From: an uncultured Bacteroidales bacterium
Lineage (GTDB): Bacteria > Bacteroidota > Bacteroidia > Bacteroidales > UBA932
Assembly: GCA_944325445.1 (NCBI GenBank)
Contig: CALVAG010000007.1
Coordinates: forward strand, 1 to 64,000
Direction: 5' to 3'
Length of the DNA stretch: 64,000 nucleotides
Part shown: positions 17,485-26,755 of the stretch, one piece after another
Layout: each line of letters begins with the position of its first letter
How positions within the stretch are numbered: the stretch's first letter is position 1
Made by a program: the position numbers and the translations under genes
The notes under the pieces: model-generated
Told to the model about the DNA's origin: nothing
The model's database searches: none
Seen by the model: only the letters and a program-made list of their open reading frames with translations

Positions 17485-19476
17485 TTATTGTTCTATTGTA
17501 TTCCTCTCAAGTGTTTTAAACAGCATTTCCAAATCGTCGGACGTTATATTCTTTGCCATAACGACATTATTCCGGTCCAAAAGATAAATCTGGGGAACAT
17601 CTTTCAAAAAGTAATTCGCAAAGATAACATTACTTTTCGTATCGTCCCATAAATTTATCCATTCCAAGTCATTTTCAATTATATATTTAAGCCACTCTTC
17701 TTTCCGTTGCGCCGTATTCACTGCAATGAAGGCGCAATCCAGCCTGTCGCCATAGCGGGCCTTCAATTCGTTGAGTTTTCGGGTCGTTTCACTGCAGATT
17801 CCGCAATTGGGTTTGTAAAAATAGAGTACCTTGAAATTGCTCCTGATATCCCACAGGGCGACAGGAGAGCCTCCTTCATTTACCAGCTGCAGATTTGCAG
17901 CCGTTTCACCCAACCTGTTCATATTAAATGCCTTTACCGCCTCTTCCAGTTGCGAAATATAACGGGCATCGTCCCAAAGGGCAGAATCAGGCATTATATA
18001 ATGTTCGGCCAGATATACGCTGCCCTGCTGTAACTGATAATATTCTGAATTTGCCAGATAAAGGTAAAGCTCATCCGCAATTCTTTTATAAAGTCCGATG
18101 TTTTTTCTGGATTTGCCACAAAGGGTATCGACAGTCATCTCCACAAACTCCATGCTCAATGAATCTGTCGCGAAACAGAAGTCGAACAGACGGTGCAGTT
18201 CCTCTCTCTCGGCGCCGAAATTATCCAACAATTGCTTCAGGGCGGATGCGTCGAGCTCTCTTCCCACAATAACACCGTGCCTGTCTATCAGGAAAAGTTT
18301 GGGCGTAGAAACTACACCGTACAGAATATGGTATGAACTTTCCGCTTCCGGGTCCCAGACGTTCGCCCAATTCACGAAAGGATTGTAACTGAAAAAATTG
18401 TCATTTACATATTTTTTCCATTTCTCGCGGTCCAGCCCCGTATATACGGAATAGAAATTAAGCATGTTCCTGTCATTGCCATCCATCACATCCACTATAA
18501 GAGGCGTCTGCTCCGCACAATTCAGACAGTCATCCGTATAGAAATAAAGGATAGTAAATTCTCCTCCGCCTGTAAAATCGGTCAGGCTTATCCTCATACC
18601 AGACGTATCTTCGAGATTAAGTTCCGGGGCTTTTTTCCCTATGAGCGAAGAATTGTTGAACATTACATAATTCTGCATCAGGTAGCGTTTCTGCCCGTCG
18701 GCAAGAGAGAGGGAATCATTCAGAAAGTATTTTTCGGCTATATGGCATGCAACAGCCTCTTGCCCCATTATCTTACTGTTATAAAACAGATCAAAGGCGG
18801 CTTCTGCAACAAGGGGCTTGAGATTTTCAGCAGAAGAACGGATAAGAGTATCGACTCCGGAAATTGCCTTTTTCGCACTATTATACTCTAAATCGCCGAG
18901 ATGCTCCAGTACATAGCTCCTTCCGAAACGGGTATGTTCCATTCTGCCGTCAGACACCAGATCATAAATATTTCCCTTTGTGGAACTCATCTTCAAAAAC
19001 TGTGAAAGAAGAGATAGACCCGTATCCTCGATGCTTTTATAATACAGGCTGTCAATCAGGCTCTGCATCTGTCCGGGCGAAGAGAGAGATTTCCAGCCAT
19101 CCTTCAGAAAATTCTGGAATTCCGTAAAATATTTATTTTCAAGAGTTCCCTTCTCGTGTAACACTTTATCGGATTCTACGATGAAATTCTCCTTCACTCC
19201 ATTTTCTTCAGATACGAAAAACTCGAACGACCCATTGCCGTATTTTACCGAATATTCCCCGGGGAGAAGGGAGTTTTTACCTTTAAAAACCAATATTCCG
19301 TTTTTACCGGCATCTGCAGAATCTATCCTTATCCTGTCGTTCCAATCCAGAAGTTCCAATATTGCAGAATCAGCTGCAACGCCCGTATTTACAGTTATTT
19401 TATAACCGTCTTTGGAATAGGCCGAAACAGAAACAAATAAAAATAGCGTAAAAAGCAATGATTTGGGATTCTTCAT
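17485..19476 (-). CDS. Exported protein with two TlpA-like thioredoxin folds
   Basis: 663 residues with a signal peptide (MKNPKSLLFTLFLFVSVSAYS). A beta-rich N-terminal region is followed by a first thioredoxin-like domain near residues 280-410 (YFYTDDCLNCAEQTP, active site CLNC) and a second at residues 540-655 (LYFYKPNCGICSETT, active site CGIC). Bacteroidetes have many TlpA/DUF4369/DUF5106-type proteins in which a N-terminal domain precedes one thioredoxin fold; two redox-active folds in one chain is less common. Likely a periplasmic disulfide reductase or oxidase. Ends flush with coaD (2-nt gap). Confidence 0.75.
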   Translation of the reverse strand: MKNPKSLLFTLFLFVSVSAYSKDGYKITVNTGVAADSAILELLDWNDRIRIDSADAGKNGILVFKGKNSLLPGEYSVKYGNGSFEFFVSEENGVKENFIVESDKVLHEKGTLENKYFTEFQNFLKDGWKSLSSPGQMQSLIDSLYYKSIEDTGLSLLSQFLKMSSTKGNIYDLVSDGRMEHTRFGRSYVLEHLGDLEYNSAKKAISGVDTLIRSSAENLKPLVAEAAFDLFYNSKIMGQEAVACHIAEKYFLNDSLSLADGQKRYLMQNYVMFNNSSLIGKKAPELNLEDTSGMRISLTDFTGGGEFTILYFYTDDCLNCAEQTPLIVDVMDGNDRNMLNFYSVYTGLDREKWKKYVNDNFFSYNPFVNWANVWDPEAESSYHILYGVVSTPKLFLIDRHGVIVGRELDASALKQLLDNFGAEREELHRLFDFCFATDSLSMEFVEMTVDTLCGKSRKNIGLYKRIADELYLYLANSEYYQLQQGSVYLAEHYIMPDSALWDDARYISQLEEAVKAFNMNRLGETAANLQLVNEGGSPVALWDIRSNFKVLYFYKPNCGICSETTRKLNELKARYGDRLDCAFIAVNTAQRKEEWLKYIIENDLEWINLWDDTKSNVIFANYFLKDVPQIYLLDRNNVVMAKNITSDDLEMLFKTLERNTIEQ

Positions 19477-19477
19477 A

Positions 19478-19954
19478 TTACTCCTTTATCTTTGAAAGAT
19501 CTACCCCCTTTGGAAGGAACAGGGAGGCATCTCCTCCATGGATAAGCACATCCCTGACTACAGTAGACGATATAAAGGAATACTCCTGGCTGGCCGGGAT
19601 AAAAACTGAGACGACATCGGGAAACATCTTTTTATTCGCCTGTGCTATGACACTCTCCAGCTCAAAATCCGTGGTAGTTCTCAATCCCCTGACTATATAA
19701 TTGACTTTTAATTTTTTACATAAATCAATCGTCAAGTCAGGATATGTACAGATTTCAATGTTTTTCAATCCGGCAGTAGCTTCCCTGATAATCTCTATCC
19801 GCTGCGGCAGCGTAAAATAGCCGCTTCTCTCCTTTGAAGTATTATGGCCTATTGCAATATAGACTTTATCAAACAACTTCAGCGCAGATTCGAGAACATC
19901 GTAATGGCCTACGGTAAAAGGGTCGAAAGACCCGGGGAAAATAGCTTTTCGCAT
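19478..19954 (-). CDS. coaD: Phosphopantetheine adenylyltransferase
   Basis: 158-residue enzyme of the penultimate step of coenzyme A synthesis. GSFDPFTVGH is the T/HxGH nucleotidyltransferase motif and YSFISSTVVRD the C-terminal ISSTxVR motif. The ATG at 19954 (MRKAIFPGSFD) is preferred to an in-frame TTG at 19969, because family members begin right at this motif. Lies between lnt and the thioredoxin-fold gene on the same strand. Confidence 0.95.
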   Translation of the reverse strand: MRKAIFPGSFDPFTVGHYDVLESALKLFDKVYIAIGHNTSKERSGYFTLPQRIEIIREATAGLKNIEICTYPDLTIDLCKKLKVNYIVRGLRTTTDFELESVIAQANKKMFPDVVSVFIPASQEYSFISSTVVRDVLIHGGDASLFLPKGVDLSKIKE

Positions 19955-19996
19955 GGCTGCTCCTTTCAAAAATTATGTAAAATTAATATATTCAAA

Positions 19997-21685
19997 TTAT
20001 TTCGTTATATATTTCCTGCTAATCCATCTTACTATAACCATAAGTGCAAACAGAAAGTAAAGAAATTCAGAGACCCTGCCTATAATGTCTCCGTGCCTGA
20101 CAAAAAAGGTAATCTTGTCATTTAGCGGCAGGTCCGCTGAAATGGCATCCTCCTTCCACCATTCAGTAGAGGCAATTATATCTCCCTTCTGATCTATGAA
20201 TGCAGATATCCCCGTATTGGCACTTCTGGCTATTGCCCGTCTCGTTTCAATGGCCCTGAGGCTTGCATATGAAAGATGCTGTCTGTAACCCGGCGTGTCG
20301 CCCCACCATCCGTCATTGGTTATAATGCTCATTACATCAGCCCCGTTAAGGACATACTCCCTGTAAAAATCACCGTAAACCGATTCATAACAAATCGCGG
20401 TTCCTATCTTTACCGAATCCGTTGTGACAAATATCTCGCGTTCGGATTGCGGAGCGAAATCCCCCATTGCGCCGCCCAGGTCTATGTTGAATTTACTTAC
20501 GAACTTAAAAAGCCTTTTATACGGCGTACTTTCGACCAGTACCACCAGTTTCGATTTATGGTAAAATCCATGCTTTCCGTTACTGTCGAAAAAGACGGCA
20601 CTGTTGCACCTGTCGTACCAGCGTTCTCCGTCAAGATGGCGCGCAGTAGGAGTCGGACGGGCCTGCGCATTGTAAAAGGTATCTGTTACTGCTCCTATTA
20701 TCAGACTCAGGCTCCTCTCTTTTGCAAAAGCGCCGAATCTGTTGAATGAACTGTTGCCGTGCGGATTGTTCTCCACAAGTGCGGCAGCTGACAAGCGGGG
20801 AGAGACAAATGTCTCCGGAGCGACGACGATACTGTTGCTGTCGCACTCCTGCATTAAATTCAAAAGAACCTTATCTTGCTGATACTGGGACTGGGAAAAT
20901 TTCCGATTATAAGGGTCGATATTCGGTTGGAGAACGGTAAACTCTCTGTAACCGCTGCCGTTTGAAGGCTCGTACGGAACTACCTTGTAACTGTGGTATA
21001 TTGCCAATGATATTACAACCGGCACAATATAGAGCAATGCGACGGATATCGCAGATTTTTTGAATTTCTCTCCGTTTGCAGCAAGCAAAAGCACCCTGAA
21101 AAGCAGCGTATTGATTAACAGGATCCATAGCGATCCTCCGAGTGCGCCCGTATATTCGTACCATTGCACGGATTTTACGGAGGTCGCAAATGCATTGCCC
21201 AGAACAAGCCATGGCCATGAAACATCCCAATTGAAATATGCATGCTCCCATGCCAGCCAGGCGATAATGAAAAAAAGATACGGGAGATACCCTTTCGTCA
21301 ATCTTTTGAACCATCTGAACATGGCGAAGATTACGGCCATCTGTAATGCATTGAGTATCACGGCAGCCATAGCGCCGTACAAAGTAGCTTTATAAATCCA
21401 GAATGTCGTAAAAATGTTCCACAGCAGAAAGCACAGATAATATTTCACCCAAAAGAGACGCATCCTTTCCCTGGTTGCGATATGCTCTGCCGCCAGAAGC
21501 GGTATAAACGCGACAAGAGAAACCCATCCGGTACCGGGCAATAAAAATGGAAGTGAAAGCATTATGGATGACAGCAATATCAGTATCCACATTACGGGGG
21601 ATGTTCTTCTGCCAAACAATCCTTTTTTTTGTTGCTCCATAACCTGCTCTTTCTTAAACCGCTTTATTTTATTACTTTTGCCCAT
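19997..21685 (-). CDS. lnt: Apolipoprotein N-acyltransferase
   Basis: About 562-residue inner-membrane enzyme that adds the third acyl chain to lipoproteins. The N-terminal third contains several membrane helices; the periplasmic nitrilase domain has the catalytic triad in VAPETF (Glu), YHKSKLV (Lys) and TAICYES (Cys), followed by TNDGWWGDTPG. An open frame continues upstream but is antisense to the divergent exporter gene, so I start at ATG 21685; ATG 21640 (MEQQKKG) is a real alternative because a -7 box sits at 21702-21709 and would leave only some 10 nt of leader for the first. Confidence 0.92.
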   Translation of the reverse strand: MGKSNKIKRFKKEQVMEQQKKGLFGRRTSPVMWILILLSSIMLSLPFLLPGTGWVSLVAFIPLLAAEHIATRERMRLFWVKYYLCFLLWNIFTTFWIYKATLYGAMAAVILNALQMAVIFAMFRWFKRLTKGYLPYLFFIIAWLAWEHAYFNWDVSWPWLVLGNAFATSVKSVQWYEYTGALGGSLWILLINTLLFRVLLLAANGEKFKKSAISVALLYIVPVVISLAIYHSYKVVPYEPSNGSGYREFTVLQPNIDPYNRKFSQSQYQQDKVLLNLMQECDSNSIVVAPETFVSPRLSAAALVENNPHGNSSFNRFGAFAKERSLSLIIGAVTDTFYNAQARPTPTARHLDGERWYDRCNSAVFFDSNGKHGFYHKSKLVVLVESTPYKRLFKFVSKFNIDLGGAMGDFAPQSEREIFVTTDSVKIGTAICYESVYGDFYREYVLNGADVMSIITNDGWWGDTPGYRQHLSYASLRAIETRRAIARSANTGISAFIDQKGDIIASTEWWKEDAISADLPLNDKITFFVRHGDIIGRVSEFLYFLFALMVIVRWISRKYITK

Positions 21686-21709
21686 ATTCTGCAAATCACT
21701 GCAAAGATA
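21673..21709. promoter_or_regulatory. Overlapping divergent promoters (lnt leftward, exporter rightward)
   Basis: TACTTTTG on the plus strand (21673-21680) and TATCTTTG on the minus strand (21702-21709) both fit the TAnnTTTG -7 box. They face away from each other through only about 20 bp, and the rightward box lies within the longest form of lnt. The two transcripts would interfere at the start site. Confidence 0.55.
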
Positions 21710-21728
21710 AAAATTATACGGCACGGAT

Positions 21729-22361
21729 ATGCTTATAGCTTTGATAAAGGGATTCATTGTCGGATTGGGCGCTTCGATACCGTTGGGTCCTCTCGGAGTT
21801 CTGTGTGTACAAAAAACCATAAGCAAAGGACGCAATTCCGGTTTTTTCACCGGATTGGGTGCCTCTGTTTCAGATACGTTCTATGCAGGGATTGCACTTT
21901 TGAGTTTTGCATTCGTAGACAATTTCATCGCTGCGCACAGGTCACTGATTATGATAATCGGGGGCATTGTAATAGTATTGATAGGTCTGAAGGTCTATCT
22001 TACGAATCCCATAAAACAGATCAGGCAAAAAAACACCAACAAGAAACATCTTGAAGATTTTATCGAGGCATTGGTTATGACTATCTCCAATCCCGGAGCC
22101 ATGTTCCTTATACTCGGTCTCTTTGCGGTGGTAGGCCTGCGCTCCCCCTCCGGAGGAGATGAAGTCCCCGCAATCACTACACTGTGGGGGGTTTTTCTTG
22201 GAACGGTAACATGGTGGTTTTTCCTTACCACCACAATAAACAGATTCAGGAAAAGATTCAGACTCAGGCAGCTTATGTTCATAAACCGGATAGCCGGAGT
22301 TGCAATAGCGACACTGGGAATCGTCTCGGCCTTCGACGGAATAATAAAACTTATTCTCTAA
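21729..22361 (+). CDS. LysE/RhtB-family amino-acid exporter
   Basis: 210-residue membrane protein with six likely helices. The family signature is at the start: FIVGLGASIPLGPLGVLCVQ, with the conserved G-x-x-x-P-G-P, then GFFTGLGASVSD and a basic cytoplasmic loop near residues 95-115. LysE/RhtB members export lysine, arginine, homoserine or threonine; the substrate here is unknown. The stop codon overlaps the end of the convergent ugd gene by 4 nt. Confidence 0.82.
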   Translation: MLIALIKGFIVGLGASIPLGPLGVLCVQKTISKGRNSGFFTGLGASVSDTFYAGIALLSFAFVDNFIAAHRSLIMIIGGIVIVLIGLKVYLTNPIKQIRQKNTNKKHLEDFIEALVMTISNPGAMFLILGLFAVVGLRSPSGGDEVPAITTLWGVFLGTVTWWFFLTTTINRFRKRFRLRQLMFINRIAGVAIATLGIVSAFDGIIKLIL

Positions 22362-23683
22362 ATCTCCTTTTTACCTATTGAATAATAACGGAATCCGTTA
22401 TCGCGCATCTCTTCTGCGGAGTATATGTTTCTGCCATCTACGACAATCCGTCCTTTCATTGCATTCTTAAGCCTGTTCCAGTCCAGAATACGGAACTGCT
22501 TCCACTCCGTCACGAGTGCCAGAGCATCGGCCCCTTTTACCGCATCATATTGATTTTCGGAATATTCTATGCTATCCCCAAGGTATCTTTTTTTAGATTC
22601 GTCCATGGCGACCGGGTCATATGCCACCACTTTAGCGCCGGATTCCAGCAACAATTTTATTATGACCACCGACGGGGCCTCGCGCATATCGTCCGTTTCC
22701 GGCTTGAATGAAAGCCCCCATACCGCGATGCGCCTGCCCTCCAGATTACCGCCGAACGCCTTTTGCAGTTTTTCGAAAACGATTCTTTTCTGAAGTTGGT
22801 TGACATGTTCTACAGATGATATAACCTCCATCTTTATACCATGCTCCTCCCCTGTCTTGACCAGCGCCTTTACATCCTTCGGAAAACATGAACCGCCATA
22901 TCCGCAACCCGGATAGAGGAACTTGCTGCCGATTCTGCTGTCAGATGCTATACCGGCCCTTACCCTGTCTATATTCGCTCCGGTCGCCTCACAGAGACGG
23001 GCCATCTCATTCATAAAACTTATGCGGGTCGCCAACATCGCATTTGCAGCATACTTGGTCATCTCTGCAGAAAGGATATCCATCATAATAACCCTGTAAT
23101 TATTAAGTTGGAACGGACGGTACATTCTCTCCATCAACTCTTTTGCCCTTGGAGAATCCACCCCTATCACAATCCTGTCGGGGCTCATGAAATCCTTTAT
23201 GGCTGAACCCTCCTTCAGAAATTCGGGATTTGAAGCCACATCGAACGGAATATCCTCACCGCGCGCAAGCAATTCCGACTTGACAGCCTCCCTTACCTTA
23301 TCAGCTGTGCCTATCGGTACGGTACTTTTTGTCACCAGCAGGGTATATTTCCTTATAAGTTTGCCAAAGGTATGGGCGACTTCCAGCACATACTGCAAAT
23401 CGGCGCTTCCGTCCTCACCCGGAGGTGTCCCTACTGCAATAAATACTGCATCGCATTTATCTATGCAACTTGCCAGGGATGTGGAGAAGGCAAGCCTTCC
23501 GTTTGCAGTATTTTTCTTCACAATCTCCTCCAGCCCGGGTTCATATATCGGAATCACCCCATTGCAAAGGTCCTCTATCTTCTTGGAATCAATATCGATA
23601 CAGGTCACGTTTATTCCCATTTCCGAAAAACATGAACCCGACACCAAACCTACATATCCGGTTCCTACTATAGCAATATTCAT
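22358..23683 (-). CDS. ugd: UDP-glucose 6-dehydrogenase
   Basis: 441 residues. GTGYVGLVSGSCFSEMG (residues 7-23) is the NAD-binding Rossmann loop and YGGSCFPKD near residue 258-266 contains the catalytic cysteine. A central dimerisation helix and C-terminal UDP-binding domain follow (WGLSFKPETDDMREAPS). It oxidises UDP-glucose to UDP-glucuronate for capsule or surface polysaccharide. A minus-strand -7 box lies at 23790-23797, giving about a 100-nt leader. Confidence 0.94.
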   Translation of the reverse strand: MNIAIVGTGYVGLVSGSCFSEMGINVTCIDIDSKKIEDLCNGVIPIYEPGLEEIVKKNTANGRLAFSTSLASCIDKCDAVFIAVGTPPGEDGSADLQYVLEVAHTFGKLIRKYTLLVTKSTVPIGTADKVREAVKSELLARGEDIPFDVASNPEFLKEGSAIKDFMSPDRIVIGVDSPRAKELMERMYRPFQLNNYRVIMMDILSAEMTKYAANAMLATRISFMNEMARLCEATGANIDRVRAGIASDSRIGSKFLYPGCGYGGSCFPKDVKALVKTGEEHGIKMEVISSVEHVNQLQKRIVFEKLQKAFGGNLEGRRIAVWGLSFKPETDDMREAPSVVIIKLLLESGAKVVAYDPVAMDESKKRYLGDSIEYSENQYDAVKGADALALVTEWKQFRILDWNRLKNAMKGRIVVDGRNIYSAEEMRDNGFRYYSIGKKEI

Positions 23684-23789
23684 AAAATCTTATCTTTGAT
23701 GCAACATTTCCTGCAATACCCTCATCTATAGACAGGGTATAAGTCTGCCTTTTAATATCAAGGCATAAATAGCTAACAAAAGCTATGCC

Positions 23790-23827
23790 CAAAGGTAGAA
23801 ATTTATTGTCAAAAAACTCTATCTTTG
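23790..23827. promoter_or_regulatory. Divergent promoters for ugd (leftward) and tmRNA (rightward)
   Basis: Minus-strand TACCTTTG (23790-23797) would drive ugd. Plus-strand TATCTTTG (23820-23827) ends 13 nt before the mature tmRNA 5' end, consistent with a short precursor trimmed by RNase P. Clear -33 TTTG elements are not seen for either. Confidence 0.6.
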
Positions 23828-23840
23828 CAAGAGGTTAACC

Positions 23841-24236
23841 GGGGATGTTTTGGTTTTGACATCGGATTAATTGCCGGGTAAGCATGCCGAGCGTTGTGAG
23901 TATGGCTCGCTAATCCTAACTTTCAAGCCTATAAATGGCGAAAACAACTATGCACTCGCTGCGTAATAAACCAAGTTTATTCGCTTAATCCACTACGCCA
24001 AGGCTGCGTCAGGGACGAGTATCCTTCTGCACTTTATACCTGTTATGTGCAGTAAACAGGGTATCATTCAAACGGGTTGCACGCGTCCACTCCTCTAAGA
24101 CGCGCCAAGATCCAGAGGATACGGTCCGGGTGGCTTGCCTGTAAGCAGCCCTCTCCTGACAACCAAGAACAGGCTAAGCATGTAGAAAGCTCTGCAGTGG
24201 TTCGCTTGGACGGCGGTTCGAGTCCGCCCATCTCCA
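23841..24236 (+). ncRNA. ssrA: tmRNA (transfer-messenger RNA)
   Basis: About 396 nt. The 5' end GGGGATG pairs with CATCTCC at the 3' end (one G-U pair) to form the acceptor stem, with discriminator A at 24236; the CCA tail is not encoded. The 3' part has a T-arm GGCGGTTCGAGTCCGCC. The tag reading frame starts at GGC (23937) and encodes GENNYALAA before TAA (23964-23966), the Porphyromonas-type tag. It rescues stalled ribosomes and marks the nascent protein for proteolysis, with the window's own Lon protease a possible helper. Confidence 0.97.
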
Positions 24237-24245
24237 CAAAAAAAA

Positions 24246-24268
24246 GGTCGCATACGCGGCCTTTTTTT
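24246..24268 (+). terminator. Rho-independent terminator of the tmRNA gene
   Basis: GGTCGC (24246-24251) pairs with GCGGCC (24256-24261) through a 4-nt loop ATAC with one G-U pair, followed by seven T. It starts only 10 nt after the tmRNA 3' end. The same hairpin opens each unit of the tandem array that follows. Confidence 0.8.
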
Positions 24269-24624
24269 GTGGAGACACCCTCCCTTTTTAACCCCCGCTG
24301 CCGCTCGGCAGCACCCCATCGGGGTTATACGCGACATCCGTCGCGGGCCTTGCGGCCTTACTAACGGTCGCAATACGCGGCTTTTTTTTTGTGGAGATAC
24401 CCTCTCTTTTCAACCCCCGCTGCCATTGGCAGCACCCCGCTGGGGTTATACGCGACATCCGTCGCGGGCCTTGCGGCCTTGCTAACGGTCGCATACGCGG
24501 CTTTTTTTGTGGAGACACCCTCCCTTTTCAAACCCCGCTGCCATTGGCAGCACCCCATCGGGGTTATACGCGACATCCGTCGCGGGCCTTGCGGCCTTAC
24601 TAACGGTCGCAATACGCGGCCTTT
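24246..24624. repeat. Tandem array of three 120-bp hairpin-rich units plus a partial fourth
   Basis: Units begin at 24246, 24366 and 24487 (lengths 120, 121 and 118), and a fourth, cut after about 20 bp, begins at 24605 and meets the stop codon of the HD-domain gene. Each unit carries five short inverted repeats in order: the terminator hairpin with T-run; GCTGCC/GGCAGC; ACCCC/GGGGT; CGCGAC/GTCGCG; and GGCC/GGCC. Between units the second and third hairpins differ in the loop (GCTC versus ATT; ATC versus GCT) while the stems stay the same. Open reading frames here are low-complexity by-products of the repeats and I do not call them genes. Confidence 0.85.
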
Positions 24625-26731
24625 ACTCCATCTCTACGTCTACAGTTACGGAACGCAGCGCATCCGGCTCCTCCTTTTTGGGATAGACAATCCTTGCATG
24701 GTAGATTTCGCCCAAATGCTTTTTAAAGACATCCTTGATAATGTTTATCTCCCTGATTGAAATATCAGCCATTGCGAGTTGCGAATCAGAGATTCTCTGA
24801 CTCAATATTCTGTCTACCAGTTCCGATATGCTCTCTTTCGAATAATCCTTCAATGAACGCGAGGCAGCCTCTACGGCATCTGCCATCATCACCGTAACCT
24901 GCTCGCAGGTAGTAGGCAAAGTTCCCTTATATGTAAACTTGTCTATCTGCGAAGGGTCTCCTCCGTCGTTACAATACTTGTTGTAAAAATAGAGAGTCTG
25001 CGATTGTCCGTGATGGGATGTTATAAAATCTATGACCATTTGCGGCAAATGATACTTCTTTGCCAGCTCCGCACCGTCGGGCACATGCTTTATTATCATC
25101 TGCGCGCTCTCTATGGGAGAAAGCGTAGCATGATAGTGGATTCCCGGAGCCTCGTTTTCTATAAAACATTGCGGATTGTTCATTTTCCCCACATCGTGGT
25201 AAAGCGCTCCGACCTTGACCAAAGTCGCATTGCCATGTATCGCCGCAACAGCCCTTTCGGCCAGATTTGCAACCTGAAGCGAATGTTGGAACGTTCCCGG
25301 AGCCTTTTTTGCCAGTTCCTGAAGCAAAGGACTGTTCGTATCCGACAAATCCCTCAGCGTAGATATGGAGACAAGCATGAATATCTTTTCCAACAGATAT
25401 ACCAAAGGATAGGTCGCCACAATGAACAATGCGTTCAGGAAGAGATAGAGAGCGGTAATATCGAAGCCGGCCATCCCTTCGGACTCAACGAGCCTGAATG
25501 CTATTTCCACCACTATCATGGCTATATATATCATTAGTGCATTCATGAACTGCAGCCAGCCCCTGTTCAGGAATTTAAATGAGATTATGGCAATCCAGCC
25601 TGCAAAGAGATTGAGCCAGAAAAGTTTCATCCCGTTCTCGTCTATAATCAGCAACGGCAGTATCATCAGGGTATAGATAGGAAATATAATCTTTGACCTG
25701 AAAAAGGCCATCATATAGAGCGCAAATACCGAATAGGGTATGAAAAACATGTAAAGGGAGGAAATATTATGTACAACGGCAGTTATCGCAAAAGCGAAAA
25801 CCATCAGAAAGAGTATGAAATAAAACTCGTTAAGCCGGTCGAACAAAGATGTATCTATTAGATAAACGGCAATAAAGAGTGAAAGCAATATGGCCAAAAG
25901 AAATATCGCATGAGCCAGAATGAGCTCCCACTTGCTGCCGGAATAACCCATATTGAGCAGATACTCTGCCTTATAGGAATCCAGAATCTGCTCTATTTCG
26001 GCGGTTACAATCTCGCCGTTGGAGACTATCAGCTGGCCTGTATAAATCATTCCTTTTGTAGGCGAAATATAATCCACGGCATCCTTGTGAAGCATCTCGG
26101 TTGTCGCCCTGTCGTAAAATAGATTAGGCTCTATGATATTTTCGATATCCAGCCGTTGAAGCAGCGAATCCGCATTCAGCCCCGGAAATACCGAACGCAA
26201 ATTGGCCTCTATGTATCTATATGCCTTGGGCTGGTCGTAAACATAAGATTCCAACACTTCCGAATTGCTGTTTGAGCGCTGCAGGAATATAAGATCCAAT
26301 TCATTGAAAGCCACGTTATTTTCATCATCCGTATTACTTCTGACAGGCATTACGCCCTTCTGATAAACGGATTTCAAATCATCGGAAATTATCCCGATTA
26401 TACTGTCGGAAACAGTATTCCTGTTCGCCGAGATGGAAAGACGGTGCAAAACCCTGTTCAGTACAGACTCGTCATAGTTGTAATACGGTATCACTTTTGA
26501 TGCCACCAGATTCCTCTCTTCAGTCAGTTCCGCAGGCGTTTTAAGCAGAGGAAAATCCATAGGCGCCGTCAATGTCTCATATAGCCATGCCCTTCCGCGC
26601 TGATAATCATATTTGAACTTTCCTTCATTCGGAAAGATGAACATCATTACCGCAAATGCCAGAACAAGCCCCAAATAGACGGCTTTGCTCGTCAGTATTT
26701 TCTTTGTATTGAGTAGTTCGCGCTTTTCCAT
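24623..26731 (-). CDS. PgpH-like 7TM-HD family phosphodiesterase
   Basis: 702 residues. An N-terminal helix is followed by a large extracytoplasmic region (7TM-HDED domain, about residues 45-260), seven membrane helices (about 270-460) and a cytoplasmic HD domain. The metal-binding motif is GALYHDVGKM (HD) with upstream HSLQVANLAE and downstream HATLSPIES and TSHHGQ. In Firmicutes PgpH hydrolyses cyclic di-AMP, so this is the expected activity, though not proved for Bacteroidetes. The gene ends inside the last partial unit of the tandem array. Confidence 0.85.
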   Translation of the reverse strand: MEKRELLNTKKILTSKAVYLGLVLAFAVMMFIFPNEGKFKYDYQRGRAWLYETLTAPMDFPLLKTPAELTEERNLVASKVIPYYNYDESVLNRVLHRLSISANRNTVSDSIIGIISDDLKSVYQKGVMPVRSNTDDENNVAFNELDLIFLQRSNSNSEVLESYVYDQPKAYRYIEANLRSVFPGLNADSLLQRLDIENIIEPNLFYDRATTEMLHKDAVDYISPTKGMIYTGQLIVSNGEIVTAEIEQILDSYKAEYLLNMGYSGSKWELILAHAIFLLAILLSLFIAVYLIDTSLFDRLNEFYFILFLMVFAFAITAVVHNISSLYMFFIPYSVFALYMMAFFRSKIIFPIYTLMILPLLIIDENGMKLFWLNLFAGWIAIISFKFLNRGWLQFMNALMIYIAMIVVEIAFRLVESEGMAGFDITALYLFLNALFIVATYPLVYLLEKIFMLVSISTLRDLSDTNSPLLQELAKKAPGTFQHSLQVANLAERAVAAIHGNATLVKVGALYHDVGKMNNPQCFIENEAPGIHYHATLSPIESAQMIIKHVPDGAELAKKYHLPQMVIDFITSHHGQSQTLYFYNKYCNDGGDPSQIDKFTYKGTLPTTCEQVTVMMADAVEAASRSLKDYSKESISELVDRILSQRISDSQLAMADISIREINIIKDVFKKHLGEIYHARIVYPKKEEPDALRSVTVDVEME

Positions 26732-26755
26732 AAATACAAAAATACAAACTATTTC

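Noticed and set aside
21686..21850. Upstream extension of the lnt frame to an earlier ATG
   Set aside because: It lies antisense to the divergent LysE-type gene and its promoter, and the extra sequence does not look like a membrane protein or a known Lnt N-terminus.
24077..24612. Several open frames of 60-120 codons in the tmRNA and in the tandem repeats
   Set aside because: They run through the tmRNA or through the repeated hairpins, show repeat-derived Pro/Arg-rich peptides, and have no family likeness.
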